A DNA stretch of 64,000 bases. It comes from JAJZGK01 sp035538795 (GTDB lineage: Bacteria; Pseudomonadota; Alphaproteobacteria; Rhodospirillales; Magnetospirillaceae). Position numbers and translations under genes: made by a program. The notes under the pieces are model-generated. The model saw only the letters and a list, made by a program, of their open reading frames with translations. It ran no database searches and was not told the DNA's origin. Each line of letters begins with the position of its first letter. Within the stretch, counting starts at the first letter, position 1. The stretch is from assembly GCA_035538795.1 (NCBI GenBank), contig DATLJS010000066.1, positions 1 through 64,000 on the forward strand, given 5' to 3'. Shown here one piece after another: positions 52,764 to 61,136 of this stretch.

Positions 52764-54005
52764 TTAGGCCCGCTTCTTCTCCAGATTGGGCAGGAACACC
52801 GTCAGCAGGCCCAGCAAGGGCAGGAACGAGCAGAGCTTGTAGACGAACTCGATTCCCTTGGCGTCGGCCACTATTCCCAGAACGGCGGCGCCGGTGCCGC
52901 CGATACCGAAGGCGAAGCCGAAGAACAGACCGGCGATCAGGCCCACCCGTCCCGGCACCAGTTCCTGGGCGAAGACGATGATCGCCGAGAAGGCCGAGGC
53001 CAGAACGAAGCCGATCACCACCGACAGAACCACCGTGACCGGCAGGCTGGCGTAAGGCAGAGCCAGGGTGAAGGGCAGCACCCCCAGGATCGAGCCCCAG
53101 ATCACGTACTTGCGGCCGATACGGTCGCCCACCGGCCCGCCAATGACGGTTCCCGCCGCCACCGCGCCCAGGAAGGCGAACAGCAGAAGCTGGGAATCCT
53201 GGATCGACACCCCGAACTTATGAATCAGATAGAAGGTGTAATAGCTGGACAGGCTGGACATGTAGACATACTTCGAGAACACCAGAATGCCCAGCACGCC
53301 CAAAGCCGCCAAAACCCGATGGCGCGGCAGTTCGACATGGGTGCGCACGGCGGCGCGCCTAGCCCCGGCGGCGCGGCGGCGGGCATACCAGCCGCCGATA
53401 CGCCACAGCACGACCATGGCCACCAGCGCCGCGCCCGAGAAGATGGCGACGCTGCTCTGGCCGCGCGGCACGACAATGAAGGCGGCCAGCAGCGGACCGA
53501 TGGCCGTGCCGAAATTGCCCCCCACCTGGAACAACGACTGGGCCAGGCCGTGCCTGCCGCCCGAGGCCATCCGGGCCACGCGCGAGGATTCCGGGTGGAA
53601 AATCGAAGACCCCATGCCCACCAGCGCGGCGGCGATCAGCAGCAGCCAAAAGGCATGGGCGAAAGCCAGACCCACCAGACCCACCAGGGTAAAAGCCATG
53701 GCGCAGGGCAGGGAATAGGGCAGCGGCCGCTTATCCGTATAAAGCCCGACCAGCGGCTGCAACAGCGACGCCGTCAGCTGATAGGTGAAGGTCAGCAGGC
53801 CGATCTGGCCGAAATCCAGACCGTAATTTTCCTTCAGCATGGGATAGATGGCCGACAGCATCGACTGCATCATGTCGTTGAGCAGATGGCAGAAGCTGAT
53901 GGCGCCGATCACCGCGAAAACCGTGGTGTCGGTGTTGGTGTGGGACGGGGCGTTGGTCATGACGGGTTGAGGCATGACGGCCTCGCTAGCGGAACTGTCG
54001 GACAC
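52764..54005 (-). CDS. MFS efflux transporter, fosmidomycin-resistance (Fsr) type
   Basis: A 413-residue, 12-helix major facilitator protein. The N-terminal SFCHLLNDMMQSMLSAIYPM, QLTASLLQPLVGLYTDKR and SSIFHPESSRVAR match the Fsr branch. The cytoplasmic loop between the halves contains a basic Arg/Ala-rich segment. It is divergent from an AraC-type regulator across an 87-bp gap, the usual layout of an inducible efflux pair. The substrate cannot be told from sequence. Confidence 0.88.
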   Translation of the reverse strand: MSDSSASEAVMPQPVMTNAPSHTNTDTTVFAVIGAISFCHLLNDMMQSMLSAIYPMLKENYGLDFGQIGLLTFTYQLTASLLQPLVGLYTDKRPLPYSLPCAMAFTLVGLVGLAFAHAFWLLLIAAALVGMGSSIFHPESSRVARMASGGRHGLAQSLFQVGGNFGTAIGPLLAAFIVVPRGQSSVAIFSGAALVAMVVLWRIGGWYARRRAAGARRAAVRTHVELPRHRVLAALGVLGILVFSKYVYMSSLSSYYTFYLIHKFGVSIQDSQLLLFAFLGAVAAGTVIGGPVGDRIGRKYVIWGSILGVLPFTLALPYASLPVTVVLSVVIGFVLASAFSAIIVFAQELVPGRVGLIAGLFFGFAFGIGGTGAAVLGIVADAKGIEFVYKLCSFLPLLGLLTVFLPNLEKKRA

Positions 54006-54092
54006 GGCATTGACTCCTTAGTAGGCCGGTATTCCCACCATAGACATTTGACCCGCGTCCTGCTTTCGTGATGTGGCCTTGTTCTTTTTCGA

Positions 54093-54959
54093 GTGGGCCA
54101 GATCATGCTGCCTCCCAAATACATTCGCCGCCCCGCGCCGAAGCCGGACCAGATCATGCAGACCGCTGGCGAACAGCCCCACGAGCGGACCCGCCGCTGG
54201 ATGATGCTGGAGGAAAGCGATCGCCAGATCGTTCCCTACACCAACGAATATGGGCGCGGTTATCTGGTTCCGCAGCACCATCACAGCCGGGGGCAGCTGA
54301 TTTATGCCCAAACCGGCGTTTTCATGATGATCACCGAACAGGGACACTGGATGGTGCCCCCCGATCACGCCGTTTGGGTTCCGGCCCAGGTCGAACATGC
54401 CATGCACAGTCACGGCCCGGTCAGCATTCGCGCCATCTACGTCAAAGCCGGATCGGTGCCGAATCTGCCGGCAAGCAGCCGGGTGGTGGGCATGACCGAC
54501 CTGATGCGCAGCCTGATCGAGGAGGCGGTGACGCTGTCCCTCGACAGTCCGCCGGAAAGCCGGGCCGGCCTGATCATGGCCCTGATCCGCGAAGAGCTGC
54601 CGCGCCTGCCGGAAAAACCTTTGGGGCTGACCATGCCGGCCGAACCCCGGCTGTCCGCCTTGTGTCAAGATTTCATGGAGCATCCGTCGCCCCACGCCAC
54701 CATCGACGACTGGGCCGACGCCATGGCCATGAGCCGACGCGCCTTCACCCGCGCCTTCCGCCGGGAGACCGGACTCAGCCTGTCCGCCTGGCGGCAGCAG
54801 GCTTGCCTGTTTGCCGCCCTGCCCCGGCTTGCGGCCGGCGAGGCGGTGACCAGCGTGGCCATCGACCTGGGCTACGACAGCGTGGCGGCCTTCACCACCA
54901 TGTTCCGCCGCATCCTGGGCGCGCCCCCCAGCCGCTATCTCAGTGAAAGCGTCCCCTGA
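54093..54959 (+). CDS. AraC-family transcriptional regulator
   Basis: A 288-residue regulator. A cupin-type sensory domain covers about residues 40-140 (QHHHSRGQLIYAQTGVFMMI, MVPPDHAVWVPAQVEHAM), followed by two helix-turn-helix motifs at about 190-285 (WADAMAMSRRAFTRAFRRET, SVAIDLGYDSVAAFTTMFRR). This N-cupin layout matches NimR-type regulators of adjacent efflux genes. It probably controls the divergent MFS gene. The exact start is uncertain (54093 or 54105). Confidence 0.9.
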   Translation: MGQIMLPPKYIRRPAPKPDQIMQTAGEQPHERTRRWMMLEESDRQIVPYTNEYGRGYLVPQHHHSRGQLIYAQTGVFMMITEQGHWMVPPDHAVWVPAQVEHAMHSHGPVSIRAIYVKAGSVPNLPASSRVVGMTDLMRSLIEEAVTLSLDSPPESRAGLIMALIREELPRLPEKPLGLTMPAEPRLSALCQDFMEHPSPHATIDDWADAMAMSRRAFTRAFRRETGLSLSAWRQQACLFAALPRLAAGEAVTSVAIDLGYDSVAAFTTMFRRILGAPPSRYLSESVP

Positions 54960-54963
54960 ACGG

Positions 54964-54992
54964 AAAAAGGCCGGGCATGACGCCCGGCCTTT
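54964..54992. terminator. bidirectional terminator between the AraC-type gene and the BI-1 gene
   Basis: AAAGGCCGGGC and GCCCGGCCTTT form a perfect 11-bp stem with a five-base loop, flanked by A and T runs on either strand. Confidence 0.9.
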
Positions 54993-55016
54993 CCCGTGAA
55001 GTCCGTGTTCCGCGGC

Positions 55017-55763
55017 TTAGTTGCGGCGGTCGCCGAAGAAGCGCAGCAGCAGAATGAACAGGTTGATAAAGTCCATGTACAGGTTGAGCGCGCCCATGAT
55101 GGCGGTCTTGGTCGAAGACTCGTAACCGGCCCCGGCCCAATACATCTGCTTGATCTTCTGGGTGTCGTAGGCGGTCAGGCCGGCGAACACCAGCACGCCC
55201 ACCACCGAAATGATGAACTGCATCTGGCTGCTGCCCAGGAAGATATTGACCACCGAGGCGATCAGGATGCCCACCAGGCCCATCATCAGGAAGCTGCCGA
55301 ATCCGGTCAGGTCTTTCCTGGTGGTATAGCCCCACAGGCTGAGAGAGCCGAAGCTGGCCGCCGTGATGAAGAAGACGCGGGCCACCGATTCGCCGGTATA
55401 GATCAGCAGGACCGGAGCCAGCGATACGCCCATCAGCGCCGCATAGGCCCAGAACAGCCCCTGGGCCGTGCTGGCCTGCATCCGGGCGATGCCCATGGAC
55501 AGGCCGAAGACCAGCACCACCGGCGCGATCAGCGCTAGCCAGCCCAGGCCCGACAGACCGACGGCGCCGGTCGGCCCGACCTGGAAGAACAGGGACTGCA
55601 AAGCAGCAGAATTGGCCACCAGCGCGGCGACGATGCCGGTCAGGGCCAACCCCGACGCCATGTAATTGTAGACCCGCAGCATATACTGCCGCAGACCCAC
55701 ATCATAAGAGACGGCCTGGGCCTGACTCTGGCCCCAAGCACTCCGTCCGGTATCGAACGCCAT
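55017..55763 (-). CDS. Bax inhibitor-1/YccA family membrane protein
   Basis: A 248-residue inner-membrane protein with seven predicted helices and the BI-1 family pattern (VYNYMASGLALTGIVAAL near the N-terminus, VFAGLTAYDTQKIKQMY near residue 200, and a C-terminal NLYMDFINLFILLLRFFG). Bacterial members act as pH-gated calcium leak channels or modulate FtsH (YccA). The local role is unknown. It is the only gene of its transcription unit. Confidence 0.92.
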   Translation of the reverse strand: MAFDTGRSAWGQSQAQAVSYDVGLRQYMLRVYNYMASGLALTGIVAALVANSAALQSLFFQVGPTGAVGLSGLGWLALIAPVVLVFGLSMGIARMQASTAQGLFWAYAALMGVSLAPVLLIYTGESVARVFFITAASFGSLSLWGYTTRKDLTGFGSFLMMGLVGILIASVVNIFLGSSQMQFIISVVGVLVFAGLTAYDTQKIKQMYWAGAGYESSTKTAIMGALNLYMDFINLFILLLRFFGDRRN

Positions 55764-55931
55764 TGTATCCTCGCGATGAGAGAAAACCGACTATGCATGA
55801 ATATGGCACGGAAAACGCTTGAATCAAGCGCCCCCCATCCCCATGGGCTGCGAACCTCATCCATGAGGACGGCAAGACAAACGCCGCCGCAGGCATTATC
55901 CTGGGAATTCCCAAGCAAGGATCGTCCCGCC

Positions 55932-57080
55932 ATGCGCCGCAATCCGTCCGTTTCCGCCAACCCGTTCAAGGCCGCGCAGGCCTCGGCGGAGCATTGGGGA
56001 CTGGCGGCGAAGGCGCTGATCGACGGATTGTCGCCGTTTCCCGAAGGCGCCAATCTGGGCTTCGTCTATGTCAGCCAGGATTTCGCCGACGAACTGTCGT
56101 CGATCGTCACCCTGCTGAAGGAAACCACTCCCGTCAGCCAATGGTTCGGCGCCGCCGGCTACGGCGTGCTGGGACCGCAGGGCACCCAGCGCCAGGGTTC
56201 GGCCATCGTCGCCCTGGTGGGGCGGATCGAAGTCGGCGGCGTTTTGCCGCTGGAAGGGTTCGACCCGGAAACGGCCGATGAATTCCGCCGTACTCATGCC
56301 GCCTGGCTGACCGGACAGAACGCCGTCGCCGGACTTGTTCACGGCAATCCCCGCGATCCCGATCTGGTGGACATGATCAGCGGTCTGTCCGACATCGCCG
56401 ACGCCTATCTGATGGGGGGGCTGACCCTGTCCTGCGACAATCCGGTGCAGGTGGCGCACAGACTGACGTCTTCGGGCCTGTCGGGGCTTCTGCTGGGCGA
56501 CTCCGTGCCGCTGGCCGTCGGCATCACCCAGGGCTGCCATCCCATCGGCCCGCCCCATCTGGTGACCGAGGCCGTCGACAACGTGGTGATGGGCCTGGAC
56601 GGCCGGCCGGCCCTTGAGGTTCTGAAGACCGAGGCGGGGGAGGTGATCGCCCGCAACCTATCCCGCGCCGCCGGCTACATCCATGTGGCTTTGCCGATCG
56701 AGGGATCGGACAACGTCCACGACTACGCCGTACGCAACCTGATGGGCATCGACCCCAAACGCGGCTGGATCGCCGTCGGCGACCGCATGCTGTCGGGCGA
56801 ACGGATGATGTTCGTCCGCCGCGACCCCAACGCCGCCCAGCGGGACATGGCCCGCATGCTGAACGGCCTGAAGCAGCGCCTGAACGGCCAAAACCCCAAG
56901 GGCGGTCTTTACTTTTGCTGTCAGCAGCGCGGAGCCGCCATGTTCGGCACCGACGGGCGCGAGCTGGAACTGATCCACGAGGTTTTGGGCGATTTCCCCC
57001 TGGTGGGCTTCAACGCCTCGGGCGAGATCTGCCACGACCGGCTGTACGGCTACACCGGGGTGCTGGCCCTGTTCATATGA
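55932..57080 (+). CDS. FIST-domain protein
   Basis: A 382-residue cytoplasmic protein with FIST_N (about 20-220, NLGFVYVSQDFADELSSI, WFGAAGYGVLG) and FIST_C (about 235-375) domains, thought to bind small ligands such as amino acids in signalling proteins. No output domain is attached. The ATG at 55932 has AAGGA upstream. Its stop overlaps the thpR start (ATGA), so it may be cotranscribed with thpR and gshB. Confidence 0.88.
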   Translation: MRRNPSVSANPFKAAQASAEHWGLAAKALIDGLSPFPEGANLGFVYVSQDFADELSSIVTLLKETTPVSQWFGAAGYGVLGPQGTQRQGSAIVALVGRIEVGGVLPLEGFDPETADEFRRTHAAWLTGQNAVAGLVHGNPRDPDLVDMISGLSDIADAYLMGGLTLSCDNPVQVAHRLTSSGLSGLLLGDSVPLAVGITQGCHPIGPPHLVTEAVDNVVMGLDGRPALEVLKTEAGEVIARNLSRAAGYIHVALPIEGSDNVHDYAVRNLMGIDPKRGWIAVGDRMLSGERMMFVRRDPNAAQRDMARMLNGLKQRLNGQNPKGGLYFCCQQRGAAMFGTDGRELELIHEVLGDFPLVGFNASGEICHDRLYGYTGVLALFI

Positions 57081-57616
57081 TCCGTCTGTTCGCCGCCATT
57101 CCCCTGCCCAAAGAGGTCCGCCGCCGCTTGTCGCAGCTGACCGGCGGCCTGCCGGGGGCCCGCTGGAGCCCACCGGAAAACCTGCACGTCACCCTGCGTT
57201 TCGCCGGCGAGGTCGATGAGCCCCGGGCCGAGATGTTTCACGACTGCCTGACCGCCGTGGCCGCCGGACCGTTCGATCTGCGGATACGCGGACTGGGCGC
57301 CTTTTCCTCGGGGCATCGGGCCCACACTCTCTGGGCGGGGGTGGACGCCAGCGACGATCTAACACATCTTCAGGCCCGGGTCGAGGCCGCCGCCCGGCTG
57401 GCAGGGCTTGAGCCCGAAGGACGCAAATACACGCCCCACGTCACCTTGGCCCGGCTGGCCCGCGATACGTCGCCCGCCCGGCTGGCCGAGGTGATTTCCG
57501 GCAACAATCTACTGGCCGTCACGATGCCGGTGGACCGCTTCACCCTGTTCGCCAGCCACCTGGGCAAGCAGGAGCCATTTTACGAACCCTTGGCGGAGTA
57601 TCCCTTGGGGAAGTGA
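57077..57616 (+). CDS. thpR: RNA 2',3'-cyclic phosphodiesterase
   Basis: A 179-residue 2H-phosphoesterase that opens 2',3'-cyclic ends of RNA. The two catalytic HxTL motifs are present at His37 (NLHVTLRFAGE) and His121 (TPHVTLARLA), with the LFAAIPLP start typical of the family. It overlaps the FIST gene at its start. gshB follows after 44 bases. Confidence 0.92.
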   Translation: MIRLFAAIPLPKEVRRRLSQLTGGLPGARWSPPENLHVTLRFAGEVDEPRAEMFHDCLTAVAAGPFDLRIRGLGAFSSGHRAHTLWAGVDASDDLTHLQARVEAAARLAGLEPEGRKYTPHVTLARLARDTSPARLAEVISGNNLLAVTMPVDRFTLFASHLGKQEPFYEPLAEYPLGK

Positions 57617-57660
57617 TCCGCTATCCTGCCGCCGCTTTTCTTTTGCAGACGAGGACCGCC

Positions 57661-58611
57661 ATGACCCTGTCCGTCGCCATTCAGATGGACCCCATCGAGA
57701 GCATCAACATCGACGCCGACAGCACCTTCATGCTGGCGATGGAAGCCCAGGCGCGGGGCTACAAGCTGTTCCATTATCTACCGCAGAATCTGAGCTTCCG
57801 CGCCGACAGCGCCGGAGGCCGCGTCACCGCCTGGGCCCGGCCGCTGGAAGTCCGCCGCAAGAAGGGCGACCACTTCACCCTGGGCGAAGCCGAAAGCATG
57901 GACCTGTCCCAGGTCGACGTGGTTCTGATGCGCCAGGACCCACCCTTCGACATGGCCTACATCACCGCCACCCATCTGCTGGAGCATGTCCATCCCAAGA
58001 CCCTGGTGGTGAACGATCCCGTCCATGTCCGCAACGCCCCGGAAAAGCTGCTGGTCACCCATTTTCCCGACCTGATGCCGCCGACCCTGATTTCCTCGGA
58101 CCGCCGCGACATTCTGGATTTCCGCGCCGAGCATCAGGACATCATCCTGAAGCCGCTGTTCGGCAACGGCGGCGCCGGCGTTTTCCATATCAAGGCCGAT
58201 GACGAGAATTTGAACTCGCTGCTGGAAATGTTTACTCAGCAATCCCGCGAACCCGTCATGGTGCAACGTTACGTTCCGGCGGTCCGCCTGGGCGACAAGC
58301 GCATCATTCTGGTTGACGGCGTCGCCGTCGGCGCCGTCAACCGGGTGCCCGCCGCCGGCGAGGCCCGCTCCAACATGCATGTGGGTGGGCGGCCGGAAAA
58401 AAGCCAGTTGACCAAGCGCGAGCAAGATATCTGCGAAGCCATCGGCCCGACCCTCAGGGAGCGCGGCCTAATCTTCGTCGGCATCGACGTCATCGGTGAT
58501 TATCTAACCGAGATCAACGTCACCTCGCCCACCGGCATCCAGGAAATCAACCGCTTCGACGGTAGCCGTCTGGAAAAGCAGATCTGGGACGCCATCGAGC
58601 GGCGGCTTTAA
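57661..58611 (+). CDS. gshB: glutathione synthetase
   Basis: An ATP-grasp ligase adding glycine to gamma-glutamylcysteine. The 316-residue protein has normal length and starts at the ATG at 57661 with GAGGA upstream. It begins VAIQMDPIESINIDADSTF, the family's substrate-domain signature. It also has RQDPPFDMAYITATHLLE, the ATP-binding KPLFGNGGAGVFHI and the C-terminal NVTSPTGIQEINRFDG. It is convergent with the GT87 gene, their stops sharing TTAA. Confidence 0.97.
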   Translation: MTLSVAIQMDPIESINIDADSTFMLAMEAQARGYKLFHYLPQNLSFRADSAGGRVTAWARPLEVRRKKGDHFTLGEAESMDLSQVDVVLMRQDPPFDMAYITATHLLEHVHPKTLVVNDPVHVRNAPEKLLVTHFPDLMPPTLISSDRRDILDFRAEHQDIILKPLFGNGGAGVFHIKADDENLNSLLEMFTQQSREPVMVQRYVPAVRLGDKRIILVDGVAVGAVNRVPAAGEARSNMHVGGRPEKSQLTKREQDICEAIGPTLRERGLIFVGIDVIGDYLTEINVTSPTGIQEINRFDGSRLEKQIWDAIERRL

Positions 58612-59816
58612 GCCGCCGCCATCAACAGCCTGGGGCCACGCCAGCGCCGGACGATCAGAACCAGCAACGGCAACACCGCCAGCGGCGCCAGGCCGATATC
58701 CGTGGTCAGCCCCAGCGGCAAGGTGATCAGCGGAGCCAACCATAACGCCATCAGAACGACCTTGTCCCAAGGCTGAAAGCCAAAGTCGAAACCGTCTGCC
58801 ACCATCCAGGCGATGGCCAATCCCACCGGCATCAGGTCATAGGTGAGCACGAAAGGCGTGGCCAAAGGAACTCCGGCGGCCAGAACCGCCGCCTTCAAGG
58901 CATACCGGCAATCCGAAGCCCAGATCCGCGCCACCAGCGCTGCGACGCCGAAGGTCATCACCCCCTGTCCCGCCCAGGCGAAGCCGTCCGGCAGGCCGAA
59001 CGACCGCAGCGAGGCATAGACCGACGCCATTTTCCCCCAGGTCACGCCGCCCTGTTCCAATATTGTCCGGGCATAATCGCCATGGGCCAGAAACGCCGCC
59101 CAGCCGTCGATACCCGCCAGCAACAGGCTGGCCCCGCCGAACAACGTCCCGCCCAACACACCGCCGGCCATGGCCCGCCATTGCCGGGCGGCCAGCAAGG
59201 CCACCGGAATCAAAAGTCCCAGATGCGGTTTGTAACAAAGACTGGCGAACAATACCCCCGCCAGCAAGGGCCGCCGCGGCAGCAGCAACAGACCGCCCCC
59301 CAGCAAAGCCGTCGAGATCGAAGCGTTCTGACCGGCGAAAATGTTCAGGGCCAGGGGAGCGAAAGCCAAAGCCGCGGGATAAACCAGCCGATGGCCGACG
59401 ATCCGCCTGAGAACCAGCAGAACCGCCGCCAGCTGCGTTCCCGCCCAGACGACGAAGGATGCGCCATAGGGCAGCAGGGCCAGCGGCCACACCAGCACCC
59501 CCGCCATCGGCGGATAGAGCCAGCAGAAATAATTGCTGCCGTCGGTCTTCAGAATCTGGGCCTCGACGCCGCGCAGGACGTCGTTGTTGTAAAGGTCGGG
59601 ATAAGGCCGGTGCAGCCCGATCCACGACGCCGACCAGAATCCCAGAAAATCGCCGCCCAGCGGCATACCTTGGCTGTCGGTCAGGCCGAGCCGGGGAAAG
59701 GTCGCCAGCCATCCCGCCACCAGCGCCAGATAGACCGCGATCACCGCCAGGGAATAAAGCAGCACCCGTTCCGGGGTAAAAATGCGTCCATCCCGCCAAG
59801 CAGCGCTTTTGGTCAT
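58608..59816 (-). CDS. GT87-type (DUF2029) membrane glycosyltransferase
   Basis: A 402-residue polytopic membrane protein with about 10 helices. GGDFLGFWSASWIGL near residue 55 places an Asp in the first periplasmic loop, and NYFCWLYPPMAGVLVWPL, GQNASISTALL and CYKPHLGLLIP follow the DUF2029/GT87 pattern of polyprenyl-phosphate-mannose-type GT-C transferases. It is divergent from a GT9 gene. The acceptor is unknown. Confidence 0.82.
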   Translation of the reverse strand: MTKSAAWRDGRIFTPERVLLYSLAVIAVYLALVAGWLATFPRLGLTDSQGMPLGGDFLGFWSASWIGLHRPYPDLYNNDVLRGVEAQILKTDGSNYFCWLYPPMAGVLVWPLALLPYGASFVVWAGTQLAAVLLVLRRIVGHRLVYPAALAFAPLALNIFAGQNASISTALLGGGLLLLPRRPLLAGVLFASLCYKPHLGLLIPVALLAARQWRAMAGGVLGGTLFGGASLLLAGIDGWAAFLAHGDYARTILEQGGVTWGKMASVYASLRSFGLPDGFAWAGQGVMTFGVAALVARIWASDCRYALKAAVLAAGVPLATPFVLTYDLMPVGLAIAWMVADGFDFGFQPWDKVVLMALWLAPLITLPLGLTTDIGLAPLAVLPLLVLIVRRWRGPRLLMAAA

Positions 59817-59897
59817 GTCGGCAATCCTGTGCTAAAGTCCGCGCCGGTCGTGGCTGGGCGCCACGGCATCTTGAATGATAATGAACGGGTTTACGCG

Positions 59898-61136
59898 ATG
59901 AAAGTGGATACGATGCGGCGGATCGATCGATGGGCCGGCATTCCGCTGTGCTTCCTTCTGACGCTTCTGCGCCCCTTCTTTCTGCGCCGCGCCGAAGGGG
60001 TGAAGCCGCGCCGCATCCTGTTCATCGAGCTGTCGGAAATGGGCAGCACCATTCTGGCCGATCCGGCCATGCGCAAAGCCCGGCAAGTGTTCGGCGCCGA
60101 TCTGCATTTTCTCATCTTCAAGCGCAACGCTCCCAGCCTGGACTTCCTGGGCACCATCGCCGACGACAACGTCTGCACCATCCGCGAGGACGGGCTGTTC
60201 GTGCTGGCCCTCGACTGCCTGCGCTTCTTCCTGTGGGCCCGCAAAAAGGGCATCGACACCGCCATCGACCTAGAGCTGTTCTCGCGCTTTTCAGCGCTGC
60301 TGACCGGCCTGTCGGGCGCGCCTCTGCGGGTGGGCTTCCACCGTTTCCACAACGAAGGGCTTTATCGCGGCGAATTGCTGACCCATCGGGTGGCCTATAA
60401 TCCGCACATGCACATCGCCAAGAATTTCGTAGCCCTGATCAACGCCCTGGCCTGTCCGGTGGTCGAGACCCCCTATTCCAAGACCTATATCTCGGACGAG
60501 GAAATCACCCTGCCGCGGATCATCGCCGGCGAGCGTGAAAGCGAGCAGATGCAGGCCCGCATCGCCGCCGCCTATCCCGGCTACGATCCCGCCCGCCACC
60601 GGGTGGCGCTGTTCAACCCCAACGCCAGCGAGCTGCTGCCCCAGCGCCGCTGGCCCCAGGGGCATTTCGCCGCCTTGGCCAACATGGTGCTGACCCGCTG
60701 GGACAACGTCATCATTCTGATTACCGGATCGCCGGACGAGGATTTTCAGGCGGAAAAGTTGAAAACCCGCACCGATCATCCGCGCATGGTCAATTTCGCC
60801 GGCAAGGTCAAGCTGTCCGAACTGACCGTGCTCTACGAAATCGCCGCCCTGATGGTCACCAACGATTCCGGCCCAGGACATTTTGCTTCCGTAACGGATA
60901 TGCCGACCATCGTCCTGTTCGGCCCGGAAACCCCGGCTTTGTACGGCCCCCTGGGCAATACCGAGTCCATCACGGCGCAATTGGCCTGCAGCCCCTGCGT
61001 TTCCGCGGCCAACCACCGCAAGACCGCCTGCCGCGACCCCTTGTGCATGCAGGCGATTCCGCCGGAACGGGTCATGGATTCCATCGAATCGGTTCTGGAA
61101 GGCGGCAACCTGCCGAATCTGCGCCGGCTGGCTTAA
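59898..61136 (+). CDS. glycosyltransferase family 9 (heptosyltransferase-like)
   Basis: A 412-residue GT-B glycosyltransferase related to LPS ADP-heptose transferases. The start at 59898 is the last of several in-frame options and removes a non-coding extension. An N-terminal hydrophobic stretch (about 14-26) may anchor it. RRILFIELSEMGSTILADPA opens the first domain. VALFNPNASELLPQRRWP and the nucleotide-sugar motif MVTNDSGPGHFASVTDMPTI lie in the second. A Cys-rich segment near 360-385 (ACSPCVSAANHRKTACRDP) resembles those in other GT9 enzymes. It is convergent with a histidine kinase. Confidence 0.86.
   Translation: MKVDTMRRIDRWAGIPLCFLLTLLRPFFLRRAEGVKPRRILFIELSEMGSTILADPAMRKARQVFGADLHFLIFKRNAPSLDFLGTIADDNVCTIREDGLFVLALDCLRFFLWARKKGIDTAIDLELFSRFSALLTGLSGAPLRVGFHRFHNEGLYRGELLTHRVAYNPHMHIAKNFVALINALACPVVETPYSKTYISDEEITLPRIIAGERESEQMQARIAAAYPGYDPARHRVALFNPNASELLPQRRWPQGHFAALANMVLTRWDNVIILITGSPDEDFQAEKLKTRTDHPRMVNFAGKVKLSELTVLYEIAALMVTNDSGPGHFASVTDMPTIVLFGPETPALYGPLGNTESITAQLACSPCVSAANHRKTACRDPLCMQAIPPERVMDSIESVLEGGNLPNLRRLA

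Noticed and set aside
59082..59897. N-terminal extension of the GT9 gene
   Set aside because: It would run antisense through the GT87 gene and lacks family resemblance. The start at 59898 gives a normal GT9 protein.
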